From Melastoma dodecandrum (lineage: Eukaryota > Streptophyta > Magnoliopsida > Myrtales > Melastomataceae), in the NCBI GenBank assembly GCA_029817715.1, contig JARUPY010000189.1:868001-932000 (forward strand): 64,000 nt of DNA, given 5' to 3'. Both the position numbers and the translations under genes were made by a program. The notes beneath the pieces are model-generated. The model did no database searches and was not told where the DNA came from. It worked only from the letters and a program-made list of their open reading frames with translations. How positions within the stretch are numbered: position 1 is the first letter of the stretch; the number at the start of each line of letters is the position of its first letter. Below are positions 1-11,292 of this stretch, piece by piece.

Positions 1-1240
1 AACTCAAAATTCGTGGGGTATTTAATATTAAATTAAATGATTACCCTCGAAATGACGATTTCCCCCCTGAATCATGCCGTGAATTTAGGGGGCACACGAG
101 GGGCAATACGGTCAACTGAAACCGGATATGCCCTTCTCCATCCTCTCTATCATATCATCGCTTATGCCAATCACATTTGTTTCCGCTCACATCCACAGCC
201 CACTTTCATTTTAAATTTATCCATATTTCACATGGCTATGTCTTCTTAGCTAGATTCTAACAAAAAAAAAAAAAAATAGCATTCACCACATCTCCTATCA
301 TTATCATTATCATCATCAATCATCATGTTCTTCTATTCATATGCCCGGCTCTGGCTTGCTATTAGGAAGAGAGTATTCACCTTATAGAATTTATACAAGT
401 AGCCCTTTAGCTTGCTTTTTGAACAATCAATTACTTCGTACATTGTATATTGAATCATTAGGGAATCGTTTGAGGTTTTTACGATGTGATCAGTTCATTT
501 GGTAGTGGGCAATTTTCAGTTGATTAATGACAAAAAAAAAAAGTGGGTGATGATGATGGTATTTTCCTTTCTTTCTTTTTTTGTTTAGGCTTTTGTAGGC
601 TTAAGTGCAGGCAAATTCTAGGCAGAAAGAATCACCCATTTTGATTAGTATTAAGGTAAAATATATGACATACCAAACACTTGCCCTTCTTTCTAGCCAT
701 TGTTTTACATTACGCCTTTACCATTCATTATTCTATGGTTTATTTTTTGTATCCCGGAACGTAACAAAATCCTGGATCGAAAGCAGCACTTGCTCACGCT
801 ACACGAGACGGCTGCGAAGCTCGAGGGACATGGCGTTCCCTAGGCACATCGTTTGTTGCCACGATGCCGAGTCGGGAAACAAGATTTGGCCATAGCCGTA
901 GTTTTCGGGGGCAAACAGGAAAAAGAAAGGAAGAGTCGGAAACAAGGACACGCTTTTCCGAGACGGGCGTCTCCGTTTTGCGAGTCTACTTGCATAGATT
1001 GACGAATACGAGACTCCATGTGCACTACTTGGGCTGCGTCCGAAACTAGGATGCGGAGACTTTGATCAACCTCCAAGTGGTCATCGTTCGCAGTTCTTCG
1101 TATTCGCACGACTGAAACTTCCCGACGCTCAATGAAACCCTCGTTCGAGGCAGGGCTTCTTCCGAGAGCCGTACCGTTCGAACGTCACGGGTCCTGATGG
1201 TTCTCAACTCTTCGTCATACACATCAAATGCGAAGAACGT
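1..1240. other. Intergenic region without a supportable gene
   Basis: AT-rich sequence with poly-A/T runs up to about position 760, then a more GC-rich stretch (about 780-1200) with short ORFs on both strands. None of these ORFs resembles a family I recognise, and none joins to the P450 downstream by plausible splicing. The GC-rich part could be decayed transposon or gene debris. I see no repeats with clear ends here. Confidence 0.5.
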
Positions 1241-1246
1241 GGATGC

Positions 1247-1254
1247 TATAAAAA
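1247..1254 (+). promoter_or_regulatory. Probable TATA box of the P450 gene
   Basis: TATAAAAA lies about 200 bp upstream of the ATG at 1450. It is the only good TATA element on the plus strand in the preceding 300 bp. Its role is inferred from position only. Confidence 0.4.
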
Positions 1255-1449
1255 TTAATGCTTGTTGCTCGAGGTCAACTTAGGTTGCTTGCACCTGTTT
1301 ATTTTATCACCATCTCGTTTCTCTCATGGCATGGCACTCACAACAACAAAGAAGACCATATAAACAAGCAAAGTCGATAAGAAAAAACCCCCCACCCCAA
1401 CAAATATTCTCCTCCCTCATCGTTGGTTTTCCGGCCACGATACATTACT

Positions 1450-3330
1450 ATGAGTGGATTTCGCTTCTCTGCAAGTGATTTAACGTATGTGCTCACCACG
1501 TCGATAATCCTGGCGTTTGTATTCACGTTCCTAAGGAAGAGGAAACGAGGAACGTCCAAGTTCCCACCCGGGCATGAGGGTTGGCCGCTGGTTGGGGACA
1601 CTTTCGAGTGGTTTGCCGCAGTCGCGAGCCCCCACCCTCCCCGTTTCGTCGAGAGACAGGCCAAGAGGTTTGGGAAGATATTCTCATGTAGCTTGCTTGG
1701 AAAATGGACTGTGGTTTCTGTGGACCCCGGGTTCAACCACTTCGTGATGCAGAATGAGGGGAGGCTGTTCCGGTCAAGCTACCCTAAGTCTTTTAGGGAT
1801 CTCGTTGGGAAGAACGGTGTGATAACCGCACAAGCAGAGAAGCAGAAGAGGCTCCACGGGATCGCGTCGAACATGATGAGGGCTGAGAAGCTTCGGAGCC
1901 ACTTTTTGAGGGATATCCAGCTAGTAATGCTCGAGAATGTCTGTAGGTTCCATGACGGACAACTCCTTGCACTACAGGATGCCTGCAGAAAGGTGGCCAT
2001 TAATTTGATGGTGAATCAACTGCTGGGGATGACAAGGGAATCTGAGATAAACGAGATGGCGAGGCTCTTCTCAGACTTCGTCGATGGTTGCCTGTCATTC
2101 CCAATTAACTTGCCCTTCTTTGCATATCATACGGCCATGAAGGTTGGTTTGCATAAATCACCCAACCATCCAAAATTTTATCATCACCTTCGAAACATTG
2201 CCTTCTGTAGCTCATTCGTTGCACATCAAATTTGCGTTAAAGATACGTGTGGCATGATCACTTACTTGAACCATATGCAGGCGAGGGAGAAGATCGCGAA
2301 TAAGATCAACGAGACAATTGAAAGTAGAAGAATCGGGGGCCGAGGAGAAGTCGGGAACGGAGTGTTGGGAAGGCTTGTCGATGAAGAGAGTCTCACGAGT
2401 GAAGCCGTCTCCGATTTCATCATCAACATGATATTCGCGGGGAATGAGACAACTGCCAAGACCATGCTGTTTGCTATATATTTTCTCACTGACTGCCCCA
2501 AGGCCTTGGAACTCCTTCAGGTACTGAAATAAATATGTGCACGTATTAAGTACACGCACCTTACGTAACACGTTTTCGGCCACGCAGGAAGAGCACGAAA
2601 AGCTGAAGAAGGGAGACCCCGAGTCGTTGCTTTCATGGGAGGACTACAAAGACATGACCTTCACTCATTGTGTAAGTTTTGGTATGCTCTTGTTAAGCAA
2701 AAGTAGAATTGGGAGTTGACGTGAGGAGGCGAAATCAGGTCATTGATGAGACGCTTCGACTTGGAGGCATCGCGATCTGGCTGATGAGGGAGGCCACACA
2801 GGAGGTCACATATGAAGGTTATGTAATTCCCAAGGGATGCTTCGTGGTACCGTTCCTTTCGGCAGTTCATTTGGATGAAAACATATACGACAGAGCACTC
2901 GAGTTCAATCCATGGAGATGGATGGATCCAAAGAACAAGGTGCTCATACTTCCGTCGATCCTGACACCATATTTGTTTCAACCATGATGTCTTTTGCCTG
3001 AGAATTAGTCTTTTAACGATTCACAGGAGAAGAGGAATTGGAGAAACAGCCACTTTTACACCCCATTCGGAGGTGGATCGAGGTTATGTCCTGGAGCCGA
3101 GCTCGCCCGCCTCCAGATTGCCATGTTTCTTCATTACTTCCTCACCACTTACAGGTAACTTCAATATTTGCGGATCCAATTCGAGGAAATGATTTTCTTT
3201 TTCTGGGGATGATGAATGCATTTGGATCTTACCCGACAGGTGGACCCAACTGAAGGAAGATCGCAAGTCGTTCTTCCCATCGGCTAGGCTCGTGAATGGG
3301 TTTCAGATCCGGTTGAACAGGCGAGAATAG
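1450..3330 (+). CDS. CYP724: Cytochrome P450, CYP724 type (CYP85 clan)
   Basis: Six exons: 1450-2142, 2281-2520, 2588-2671, 2739-2939, 3027-3154, 3240-3330. All junctions are GT-AG and in phase, giving 478 aa. An N-terminal hydrophobic anchor (about residues 12-25) is followed by basic residues and a proline-rich hinge, so it is probably an ER-membrane monooxygenase. The I-helix AGNETT is at about 284-289, ExxR (ETLR) at 343-346, and the haem loop [10 protein letters not shown] has its cysteine ligand at about 427 (codon 3087-3089). The whole length aligns by eye with CYP724/DWARF11, family enzymes that hydroxylate brassinosteroid precursors at C-22 or nearby. The TTG at 1423 is not a start; the first ATG in frame is at 1450. 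The gene looks intact. CYP90B or another CYP85-clan family is the main alternative. Confidence 0.85.
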
Positions 3331-3615
3331 TCTGTTGCCATCGTTAGAATACGATACAGTTTTCTTCCATGTACTAGGTTTATAAAAGAGTACTTATTCT
3401 ATGATCAATCCCATAGCGCGGAGATTTAACGGCAGCCATAAACAGAGAGGCCTCCTCTGGGACAATTACTAGAGATGCGTGAGATTTTACATCCTTGATC
3501 TTGGAGGTTTCTGATAGAAGCACTACCGAGATCATACATTCTTCAACGACATGAAACGAAGCAAGGGAAAACGATAATCTGGAAGGGCCTTGTTGGGGAA
3601 ACTTCGAGATCGGAA

Positions 3616-5037
3616 TCAGCATCTGGATCTGCTCGTCAAGCACTTCAGGGCTCCAGAAGATTTGGTCAACGCTCGGACAAGGTTGACGTTTGCGACTTGG
3701 AAAGCTTGTTGCTTGTTGTACCGAGGCTTCGCGGCGCCTCGACGGCCTGTCTGCACAAACGACGCCCCATTCTCGAACTTGTCCCTAACCGAGTAGAAAC
3801 TCCATTTTCCATTAACGTTTCCCAGTCTCCATGTAACCTGCCCCATATCAATCCGATTCGGTAAAATGGCTCGGGTTTTGAGGGGAATCGAATGGGTCGA
3901 AATCATGAGCTAGTTACCTCTTTGCTTGTGCCTTGTGGAGCAATGAACAGGTTTGATTCGCTCTTGATGCTCGGCTCCATGCTTCCTCCAATAGCGTATT
4001 GTAGCCATCCCTGATAAAGATTATTCGCCACATGCGCATAACCATGACGCACCCTGAAACGTGATCACGGCCCGACACGGTCCGCTTTGTTAGGAAGGAA
4101 TATCATAAAGGAGTAGATGGTTAATGATGATCGTTTGAACTGCTGACCTCGGCATCCTCTGGTTGCAATTGGGGCCGAAGTGGTTGTACACGACAGTGAC
4201 CTTCATATTCTTGTCACGCAAGTAGCCGTCGTCATGTCCAAGGAGCATGACCTTGTCCTGATCCCTGAACCAGTTGTTCGATATCGTCACGGCCGTGGTC
4301 CCACGAGTGACATCGAGGAGCCCATCCTGGCAAGCATACAGGGTATTGTGGTCGATCCAGACACGAGACGAAGTGACAATTCGGATGGCGTCCCCATCAA
4401 CCTGGCCGAGGTTGACGATCTCCGAATCAGGGCCAACCACCTGGCTTGCCCCTTGGGGTTTGCAATGGTGGATTCGGAGGTTGTGAATGATAACATCGGT
4501 CGCCTGACAAATGATCAGAAGTTCTTGATTATGCACTACGTGGTCTAAATGTCAATTTTGTGCTAACTCAAATTGTACCTTGTAGACCACGAGGCAAGGA
4601 CCATCTCCGATGTCAATATCAGCGCCCCTGCCATCAATGGCGGTGAAGCTGCTAATCAGCAGCGGTTTCTGGAGCCTGATCTTCATATCCCTGCTGAACG
4701 TGATCCAAACCTTCTCCTTAATCAAGCTAGCCCCATATCGGAGTGTACCCGGCTTCGGCTTCAACGCATCGTCGCTCGGGTCAGTAACCACGTACTCAAC
4801 CGTGCCCTTCCCTATGTTGTTTGTCATCTTTCCACAGAAGCCGATCGAGCACGCCGCGAGCCGATGCCTGTTCCTCACCCAGTTCTGCGTCCGCCTCCAG
4901 CAACCGTCAATGGCATTGACGCTCGTCCCGAGGAGTGTTGTCTTGGCAGCATGGGCAGGGGTCAGACAGAGGGCTAGAGGGATCGCCAGAGTAACGAACC
5001 AGTATGCAGTAGCCTTGGTGGCGGAACAGGAAGCCAT
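3616..5037 (-). CDS. Pectate lyase (PL1 family), secreted
   Basis: Four exons on the minus strand: 5037-4579, 4503-4148, 4053-3918, 3837-3616, all in phase, giving 390 aa. Residues 1-30 form a signal peptide ending in ...PAHA. The mature protein starts near the conserved IDGCW box. PL1 hallmarks are visible: AIDGRG, a DGDA calcium-binding patch (about 189-192), WIDH (202-205), LLDVTRGT, and RMPR with the catalytic arginine at about 272. It cleaves de-esterified homogalacturonan in the cell wall by beta-elimination, using calcium. The divergent N-terminal half suggests a pollen or organ-specific subgroup, which is inference. A further in-frame ATG lies upstream at 5109, but the start at 5037 places the signal peptide correctly. 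The 3' end faces the P450 gene 285 bp away. Confidence 0.9.
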
Positions 5038-5733
5038 TGTTAACAGGAATTGTAGGAATGAATTGGAAGCAAAACCTATGAATCGAAGACATATAAATAG
5101 GTTGTCCAAAGGGCATCCGTTAACAAAGGTTTGAGATGCATGTCTGTTTAAGTTTAAGGAGTGTTTCTGTTAACAGACTGCCCCAAAAAGTCTGCTACTT
5201 TTTTAAGCTTTCAGTTTTGCTGCATCAGTTCATATTATGATTGTCGTTAATTTACTTGCACAAAAAGGAAAATCGAACGGAAATAAAAGAAAAAGAATTA
5301 ACCCTTCATCACTTATTTGTGTTACAAATCTTTTCTCGGCACATTGGAAACCATCTTCTGCCAAAAATAGAAGAGGAAAGAAAGTGTAGAGATTCTCTCA
5401 TGGCATTGAAATTAGAGATTAGAACCAAAAGCACCACAACAATGGTGTTCTACAAGACTAAAACCCTCTCTTACCTATGGACAAGGAGGCGGCAAAGTAA
5501 ATGCCCCTGACATTCCTTTTCTATGGGGGACCACGGACAGCTTGTAGTGCTGGGTAAAAAGCCGAATGTAGATGAAGATAATGAATTAGAGCATTGCGTC
5601 GTGTGTAGTGAGATTTCCCAACTCGGTTCAGATCAGCCTGGGCAAAGATGAATTGGAAAAAGTGACAATCTCCGAGAGAATAAGCCTTAAGGGGTGATCC
5701 GAGTCGCTGGCAACAGTGGATGTTCTGGAATAT

Positions 5734-7855
5734 TCACTTCCTTCTCCACATGCTCATGAAACCATCCGCCAGAGTTTTAATACTTCCCCAGAAGGACGTT
5801 TCTCCTGAATAACCCGCTTCTTCTTTTCTTCTGGAGACATGGAAATAGTAAGATGAAAAAGTGACCCATGAATGTGCATATCAGGGCTCACATTCAAACC
5901 AAGAGGGAACAAAATCAGAAATAAAAACAAAACTTCGGAGTTAGGATCAAACGAAGGCCTGAGTCAATGTCTGTCCACTATATTTCAACTAAAGAAAGAA
6001 TCATAGCTTCCCACGCTTTGCCTAATGACTTCACATGGATGTAAATGGCCCAAAAAGAAGCTGTGATCCAGTCATTCTATTCAACTTCAACGTAACAATG
6101 AAATCAGCACTTACCTATCTGATACTTCAGGATCTGAATGTGACTGGGAAGAATGTTGATTGGCCTCCAAAGTAGCAGATTCTTCCAGCTTTTTTGTATG
6201 ATTTCTCAAATAAGCTGTTGGGTTAACATCTGAACCAACTTCACGTTGTTCCACTTTCTTAGCATTCGACTTCTTTAGATCAGTTTCATGGAGATAATCT
6301 TCCTCGTCATAATGGGAGTCCATTTTGACTGAGCTGATAGAAGCATCTTCAACACCCTCGTTTCCTCTCTGACATCAACAAGATGAAAATGACAACCTAA
6401 TAGCATTCTGGGTATTGACTCCAGCAAGGCATGGGTGCCAATTTCTCACACAAAACCAGATGTAACAGAAGTTGTGTAGTCACACATCATTAACAACTTC
6501 CAACATATGAAACATGAAAACTAGATCCAGATTTGCACGCAAAGTACAACGCTCTAATGTGACCTATATTATTTTCATCAGGTTGAACCAAGGTATGAAA
6601 CCTCAACACATAATTTCCACATGGCTATGCTTTTGGAAATTGTATATATTACAGAATTTTAAATAAGAAAAATGCCATATTCCAGTTGCTTGTCTTGTCT
6701 GGTTAACACATAGCTGTACGGAACAGGAGGTATCTGTCCCCCTCTCCCCCCACCAAAAAAAAAGAGAAATAAAAATATAAGGAAAGATATGCAATTCTTC
6801 TTAAATTTCCAAGGTTCATATCCCTTGAAACCAACAGTTACCTTTACATGCAATTTAGTGTGTTTCAGAACAACTTCTTCGACGACATGACCATGATCAC
6901 TCTCCGCTGAAATTCTAGTTCTACTACTCAGCTGAGGCGATCTGGAAGCATACTCTAACTCCTGAACGATCTTTCTCACAACATAATAACCACCGCCAGC
7001 ATGTTTCATAGCATCTTTTGCAGATGGAAACTTCCCGTTGTTCCGTTTCCGGTACCTGCATCAGGAGTTGTCTTATGAACATATTGTAAGTGTGCTTAAT
7101 GAGTAAAGATCCATAACTCGAATCATGAATCCTCACCAGATAGTATATAATGAAAATTCAAGCAACATCAACTAAAATCGAAACAGGTCCATCACTATAC
7201 TTAGGCAGGCCAAGTCATGGATGTGAAGTGATGAAAGAAGATAATCCAACAACACTGGCCAACGCAAGCAATGCCATTTAACTACTTCATCCTACGTGCC
7301 ATGTTATGGAGTCATGAAGCGAAGGACTCCAAAAGTACATACTCATTCACATAAGACTCCACCAAAGCATGCCGCTCTTCTTTTGAGACCCTCCTCCGTC
7401 CTCCGGGCGAACTCGGTACATCAGAGGAGACAGAAGTAGCAGCATCAGATTTCTGGCGCCACTGATAATTCGCACCCGGAAAATCAACTCCCGCGGCCAA
7501 CACTAGCAAAACAGCAAAAATATCAGGCACACTATACATCCCGCCGTTCGGACTCGACAACCATAAACTCAACACCACAAAACCTCATCCAGCCAAACAC
7601 ACCGAATCCCAGGTGCCAAAAAGAATGGAAAAAAGAAAAACATCCAAGATCCACAACACGCCCGGATACCACAACAAGGTGGGGATCCCAAAGCTCAAAT
7701 TTTCACGGAAAAAACGGAAAACCCCAAGACTACTGCCGGGAAATCGCATAGATTCCAAAAGCGGGGTAGGGGGTGAGATTCCGCTCACCGGTTTTCGAAG
7801 CGGAGAAAAGGCGCGATCTTTCCAGCAACGGGAGAACATAGGACGCATTCGACAT
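5734..7855 (-). CDS. Conserved plant protein, At3g52170-like, function unknown
   Basis: Five exons on the minus strand: 7855-7789, 7502-7343, 7055-6842, 6368-6115, 5830-5734. All junctions are GT-AG and phases agree, giving 263 aa. The N-terminus (about 20 residues, rich in Ser/Leu/Arg and lacking acids apart from one Glu) resembles a mitochondrial or plastid targeting peptide. A conserved core around residues 55-110 contains RRRVSKEERHALVE and GGGYYVVRKIVQELEY. This block occurs in a plant family annotated only as putative DNA-binding, as I recall. The middle is acidic and lysine-rich. The C-terminus ends in a short amphipathic block, FWGSIKTLADGF. The exon 2 donor is GTATGT inside GAG, which is what keeps the frame. 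Function is not established. Confidence 0.75.
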
Positions 7856-8218
7856 GCCCGAAGCCGTCAGTTCATCGTTTCTGCTTCCGTGAAGATCTAT
7901 CGATGATGGCGGAGAAAAGGGAGGGAAGAAATTGAAAGCGAGGGTTTTCGAGCGGTTTTAAGGTCTTCGTTCTCTCCTATGAGGGACGGACAACATTAAA
8001 AACTATTTATCGGATTTCAGGGGCAAGAAACTCAATGTAAGTTAGGGCCCATCGGATGGATACATCCGATTTGAGGCCCGTTTTCAGAAAATTCATTTCC
8101 CATTTCTTTTGAGAACGAGTCCGAAGCCAAGGTGAGTATGAACTTAAGGATAGAGACCAATGCTGGCAAAAGAGAACTCATCCATAAGCCGATCGAGGGC
8201 CAAGGGAGAATACAAGAG

Positions 8219-8227
8219 ACACGTGGC
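8219..8227 (+). promoter_or_regulatory. ABRE / G-box (ACACGTGGC)
   Basis: The core CACGTG at 8220-8225 matches the abscisic-acid response element bound by bZIP factors such as ABI5. It lies about 235 bp upstream of the TIP3 start codon, and two RY motifs follow. This arrangement is typical of maturation-phase seed promoters; use in this plant is inferred. Confidence 0.6.
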
Positions 8228-8253
8228 AGATGCCCAACAAAGCGACGCATCGC

Positions 8254-8259
8254 CATGCA
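8254..8259 (+). promoter_or_regulatory. RY motif CATGCA (first)
   Basis: CATGCA is the site for B3-domain seed regulators (ABI3/FUS3/LEC2). It sits 27 bp downstream of the ABRE and about 200 bp upstream of the TIP3 ATG. Confidence 0.5.
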
Positions 8260-8338
8260 AGAGTCCCCCCTTCACGCGTACACACAACAGACCCAGACAC
8301 TGACCGATTTAAGCCATCGTGATCATCCACTTCTCGGA

Positions 8339-8344
8339 CATGCA
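8339..8344 (+). promoter_or_regulatory. RY motif CATGCA (second)
   Basis: A second RY core about 115 bp upstream of the TIP3 ATG. Two RY sites plus an ABRE within 130 bp is more than expected by chance for hexamers and fits the known seed-specific expression of TIP3 genes. Confidence 0.5.
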
Positions 8345-8456
8345 GCCTCCTCTTTTGGTCTGTCTGTGTTCTTTCTTCAAAGTCTTCTGCTGCATTTTGA
8401 AGTTTGCTTTAGTTAAGTGATAAGTCGAGTAGTGTTCCTCTTGGAAGCTTGAAGAT

Positions 8457-9459
8457 ATGCCGCCGCCTTCTCGAGCATACGTTTTTGGCAGGCCCGATGA
8501 AGCCACGCACCCCGACTCCATGCGTGCCACCCTGGCTGAGTTCCTTTCCACCTTCATCTTTGTCTTTGTCGGGGAAGGATCCATTCTCGCTCTTGGTATG
8601 CACATCGTATATATGCATGTCTCTGGCCTGCCGACACTGCATGGCTCATTATGGACGAGAAAGAGTTGGTGAATCTATCTTGCTTATCTTTAATTTTGTA
8701 TTTCCTTGGGTGAATAGACAAGATGTATCCCGAAGAAGCCCGTTATTACAGAGCTATGAGGGCATCGTCGCTGGTGACGATGGCACTCGCCCACGGGCTG
8801 GGGCTGTTTGCTGCAATATCTGCCAGCATCAACATATCGGGAGGCCATGTCAACCCGGCCATCACGTTGGGGGCTCTTGTTGGCGGGAGGATCTCACTCA
8901 TCCGAGCCCTGTACTACTGGGTGGCGCAGCTCCTTGGCGCCATCGTTGCCTCTCTCCTTCTTAGGGTGGTCACAGGCGGAATGGTATCCACACTTATGAT
9001 CCTGCCAGGCGTCTGCAGTAATGGAATATCTCTAATTAAGGGACCAGACTAATTGATTTGATCCACTTGCAGAGACCAGTTGGGTTCTACCTGGCATCAG
9101 GAGTGGGAGAGTTGCACGGCTTGCTCCTCGAGATAATCCTGACTTTTGCACTTGTCTACGTGTTCTACTCAACCGCAGTTGATCCCAGGAGGGGCAGCCT
9201 GGGGATCTTAGCCCCACTGGCAATCGGTTTGATGCTGGCGGCCAACATCCTCATCGGTGGCCCATTTGACGGGGCGTCCATGAACCCTGCAAGGGCTTTT
9301 GGGCCAGCATTAGTTGGGTGGAGATGGAGACACCACTGGATCTACTGGCTGGGCCCCCTCATCGGCGGAGGCCTCGCTGGACTCACTTATGAGTTCCTCA
9401 TGGTACCGGTAGAGGTTCCGCACCACACCCACACTCCATTAGCTCCAGAAGACTATTGA
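8457..9459 (+). CDS. TIP3: Tonoplast intrinsic protein TIP3 (alpha-TIP aquaporin)
   Basis: Three exons (8457-8595, 8718-8983, 9073-9459), in phase, give 263 aa. This is a six-helix aquaporin with NPA boxes at residues 92-94 and 206-208. His72 in helix 2 and Arg209 after the second NPA fit the TIP-type selectivity filter. The N-terminal block with [16 protein letters not shown] and the C-terminal PLAPEDY match TIP3, the water channel of protein storage vacuole membranes in maturing seeds. The ATG is preceded by a promoter with ABRE and RY elements, as expected for ABI3/ABI5 control. A second in-frame ATG at residue 22 would delete conserved sequence, so 8457 is the start. The copy looks complete. 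Confidence 0.93.
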
Positions 9460-9684
9460 TCAGTAGTCAAAGAACCGTCTGACCCTGAAAGGAATTAAAA
9501 ACCAGAGACGAGTTTGGGATTTTTGCATGGTTTTCTGAGGTTTTTGGCTTGCTGTAATAATCTTTGCATTTCGATGAACATCCTTGTAGACTTCATCTGT
9601 GTCTGCCTTGTCTGCTTTACATCCCATGTTCATGTTTGTCCGAAATAATACAGATTTCACAAAATCCATCTTCGATATTTCGAT

Positions 9685-11292
9685 TCATGTCATGGGACTT
9701 GTTAATCTTCGGCTGTAGAATCTGGCAACCCAGGGAGCCAGTTCAGTGTTATGGGGTTCCCTTGGATTGACAGAATAGTAGTCCGACCAGTAACAAGGAT
9801 AGAGCCTGTCGGAGAATTCCCCATCTGAGTATATGCAGAAGGGAAGCCATCCCTCTCCACCGTTCATCCTTCTCTTCTGCTCTCTTGGGTATGCCAGTGG
9901 CGCTTGCACGTATCTACAAGGATATGAATTATCCATCAGTGGTGAGGCATAGGCATGATGGACATGATGTCTTGATGAGTAGTAACTACCTGATCCCATC
10001 AAGAACAGCATCCCAGCAGAAATGGGTGTGACCAAAGACATGACATGCCGACGGACCCCCTTCTTGCCCGTGGACAGACCTTATGCGAGCCTCAAGGCAG
10101 TCGGAGCCAATTATCTTCGGCAGGTTAGGGTAGAACAGCATTCTCTTCTCCGGGCATAGTTCTTGTCTAGTTAAATGGCGGGAGGGAGGTCACTCAAGAA
10201 GTACAGTTTTATTTCCTCTGGAAGTAGTATTCGAAGTTACCTGGGTACAAAGTGGGAAAACGTAATGATCTGGCTGCATTTCCTTTGGATATCTTCAATA
10301 GCATCTTGTTTGGAGTTGTTCATGGAATCGAAGAAAGCTGCGAGGGACTCGTCCTTGTTTGACAGCTCTTCGGGCCACTTGCATGCGTAGTAGTCCTTAC
10401 ATGCCTACACTTAACAGATAAACGCTTTCACTTGCATCCCAATGCAGTTAGGATTTTAACAGAAGTTGAACGACAGCTTACTAGAAGAGACTGAATCACA
10501 CCATCTCCAAGGGAGGTATGCGAAAAGCGGCGATCTCGTCTTCTCTATCAAAGCTCTGGGGTAAGAAGTAGCTAGTCTCGTGTCATTACTCCAATTTACG
10601 GACAGAAACGAGAGACAAGGCTAGGATTTGATTAGTACTTATTACCTCGTGGTACCAAGAATAAAGAGGAATTATACCCAAGCAATCGATAATTGCAGGG
10701 TCGATTGTGACTCCGAGGCGTCTACATGCATTGAGTAAACAATCTAGCTTTTCCAAGGAACTTTCCTGCCAAGCAGATTCACATTATAATTCAGTATCAC
10801 GTGCTAAAACTAAAAGCATGCTTTCACAGTAAACTTATGTTTATTCCCAACACAAACTACAAAACAGAAGTAGATCAGACAGTAGACACTCACGTAATTC
10901 TCCGACTCTCGACGGCACCAGGCATCATGATTCCCAGGAACGTAAAAGACATGCTCAAACCTGTCCTTCAAGAGAGACATTGTAGAGACAAAGTTCTTGT
11001 ATGTCTCTGCGACGTCACCGGCCACAATAAGAGCATCCCTATTGTACTTCACGGTTGATAAGCTCTTTACCCAATCCATATTTTCCGGATAATCTGTGTG
11101 CAAATCCGAGATCACAAAGACGCGTGACAAAGCGCCGTCACTGGTAGAAGAACGCAGTATCTGGGGCCTCATGGTACAGCCACTCCTCCACTTCCCTTTG
11201 TCCTTTCTTGAGGCTGCATTACGGGAAACAGGACTCCAATTCGGCCGCTGCCGACTTATGCTCACATAACAGGGAGCGAGCCTCTGCACCAT
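9685..11292 (-). CDS. Calcineurin-like metallophosphoesterase
   Basis: Six exons on the minus strand: 11292-10894, 10765-10646, 10555-10502, 10404-10241, 10166-9990, 9913-9685, all in phase, giving 380 aa. Metal-binding motifs appear in order: SDLHTDY (D-x-H), AGDVAE (G-D-x), PGNHD, FSHFVP and GHTHFCWD. This is the full dinuclear metal centre of the calcineurin-like superfamily. The N-terminal ~50 residues are Arg/Ser-rich with few acids and could be a transit peptide. The protein belongs to a conserved plant group without an assigned substrate that I know of. The C-terminal part with YVQAPLAYPRE is typical of that group. The gene ends a few hundred bases from the convergent TIP3 gene. Confidence 0.88.

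Larger units (their letters stand above)
7856..8456. promoter_or_regulatory. Shared divergent promoter region (At3g52170-like gene / TIP3)
   Basis: Six hundred bases separate the start codons of two divergently transcribed genes. The half nearest the aquaporin holds the ABRE/G-box and RY motifs listed separately. No clear TATA box is visible for either gene. Confidence 0.5.

Noticed and set aside
4573..5134. Overlapping plus-strand ORFs of 134 and 174 codons
   Set aside because: Antisense of pectate lyase exon 1; no motifs.
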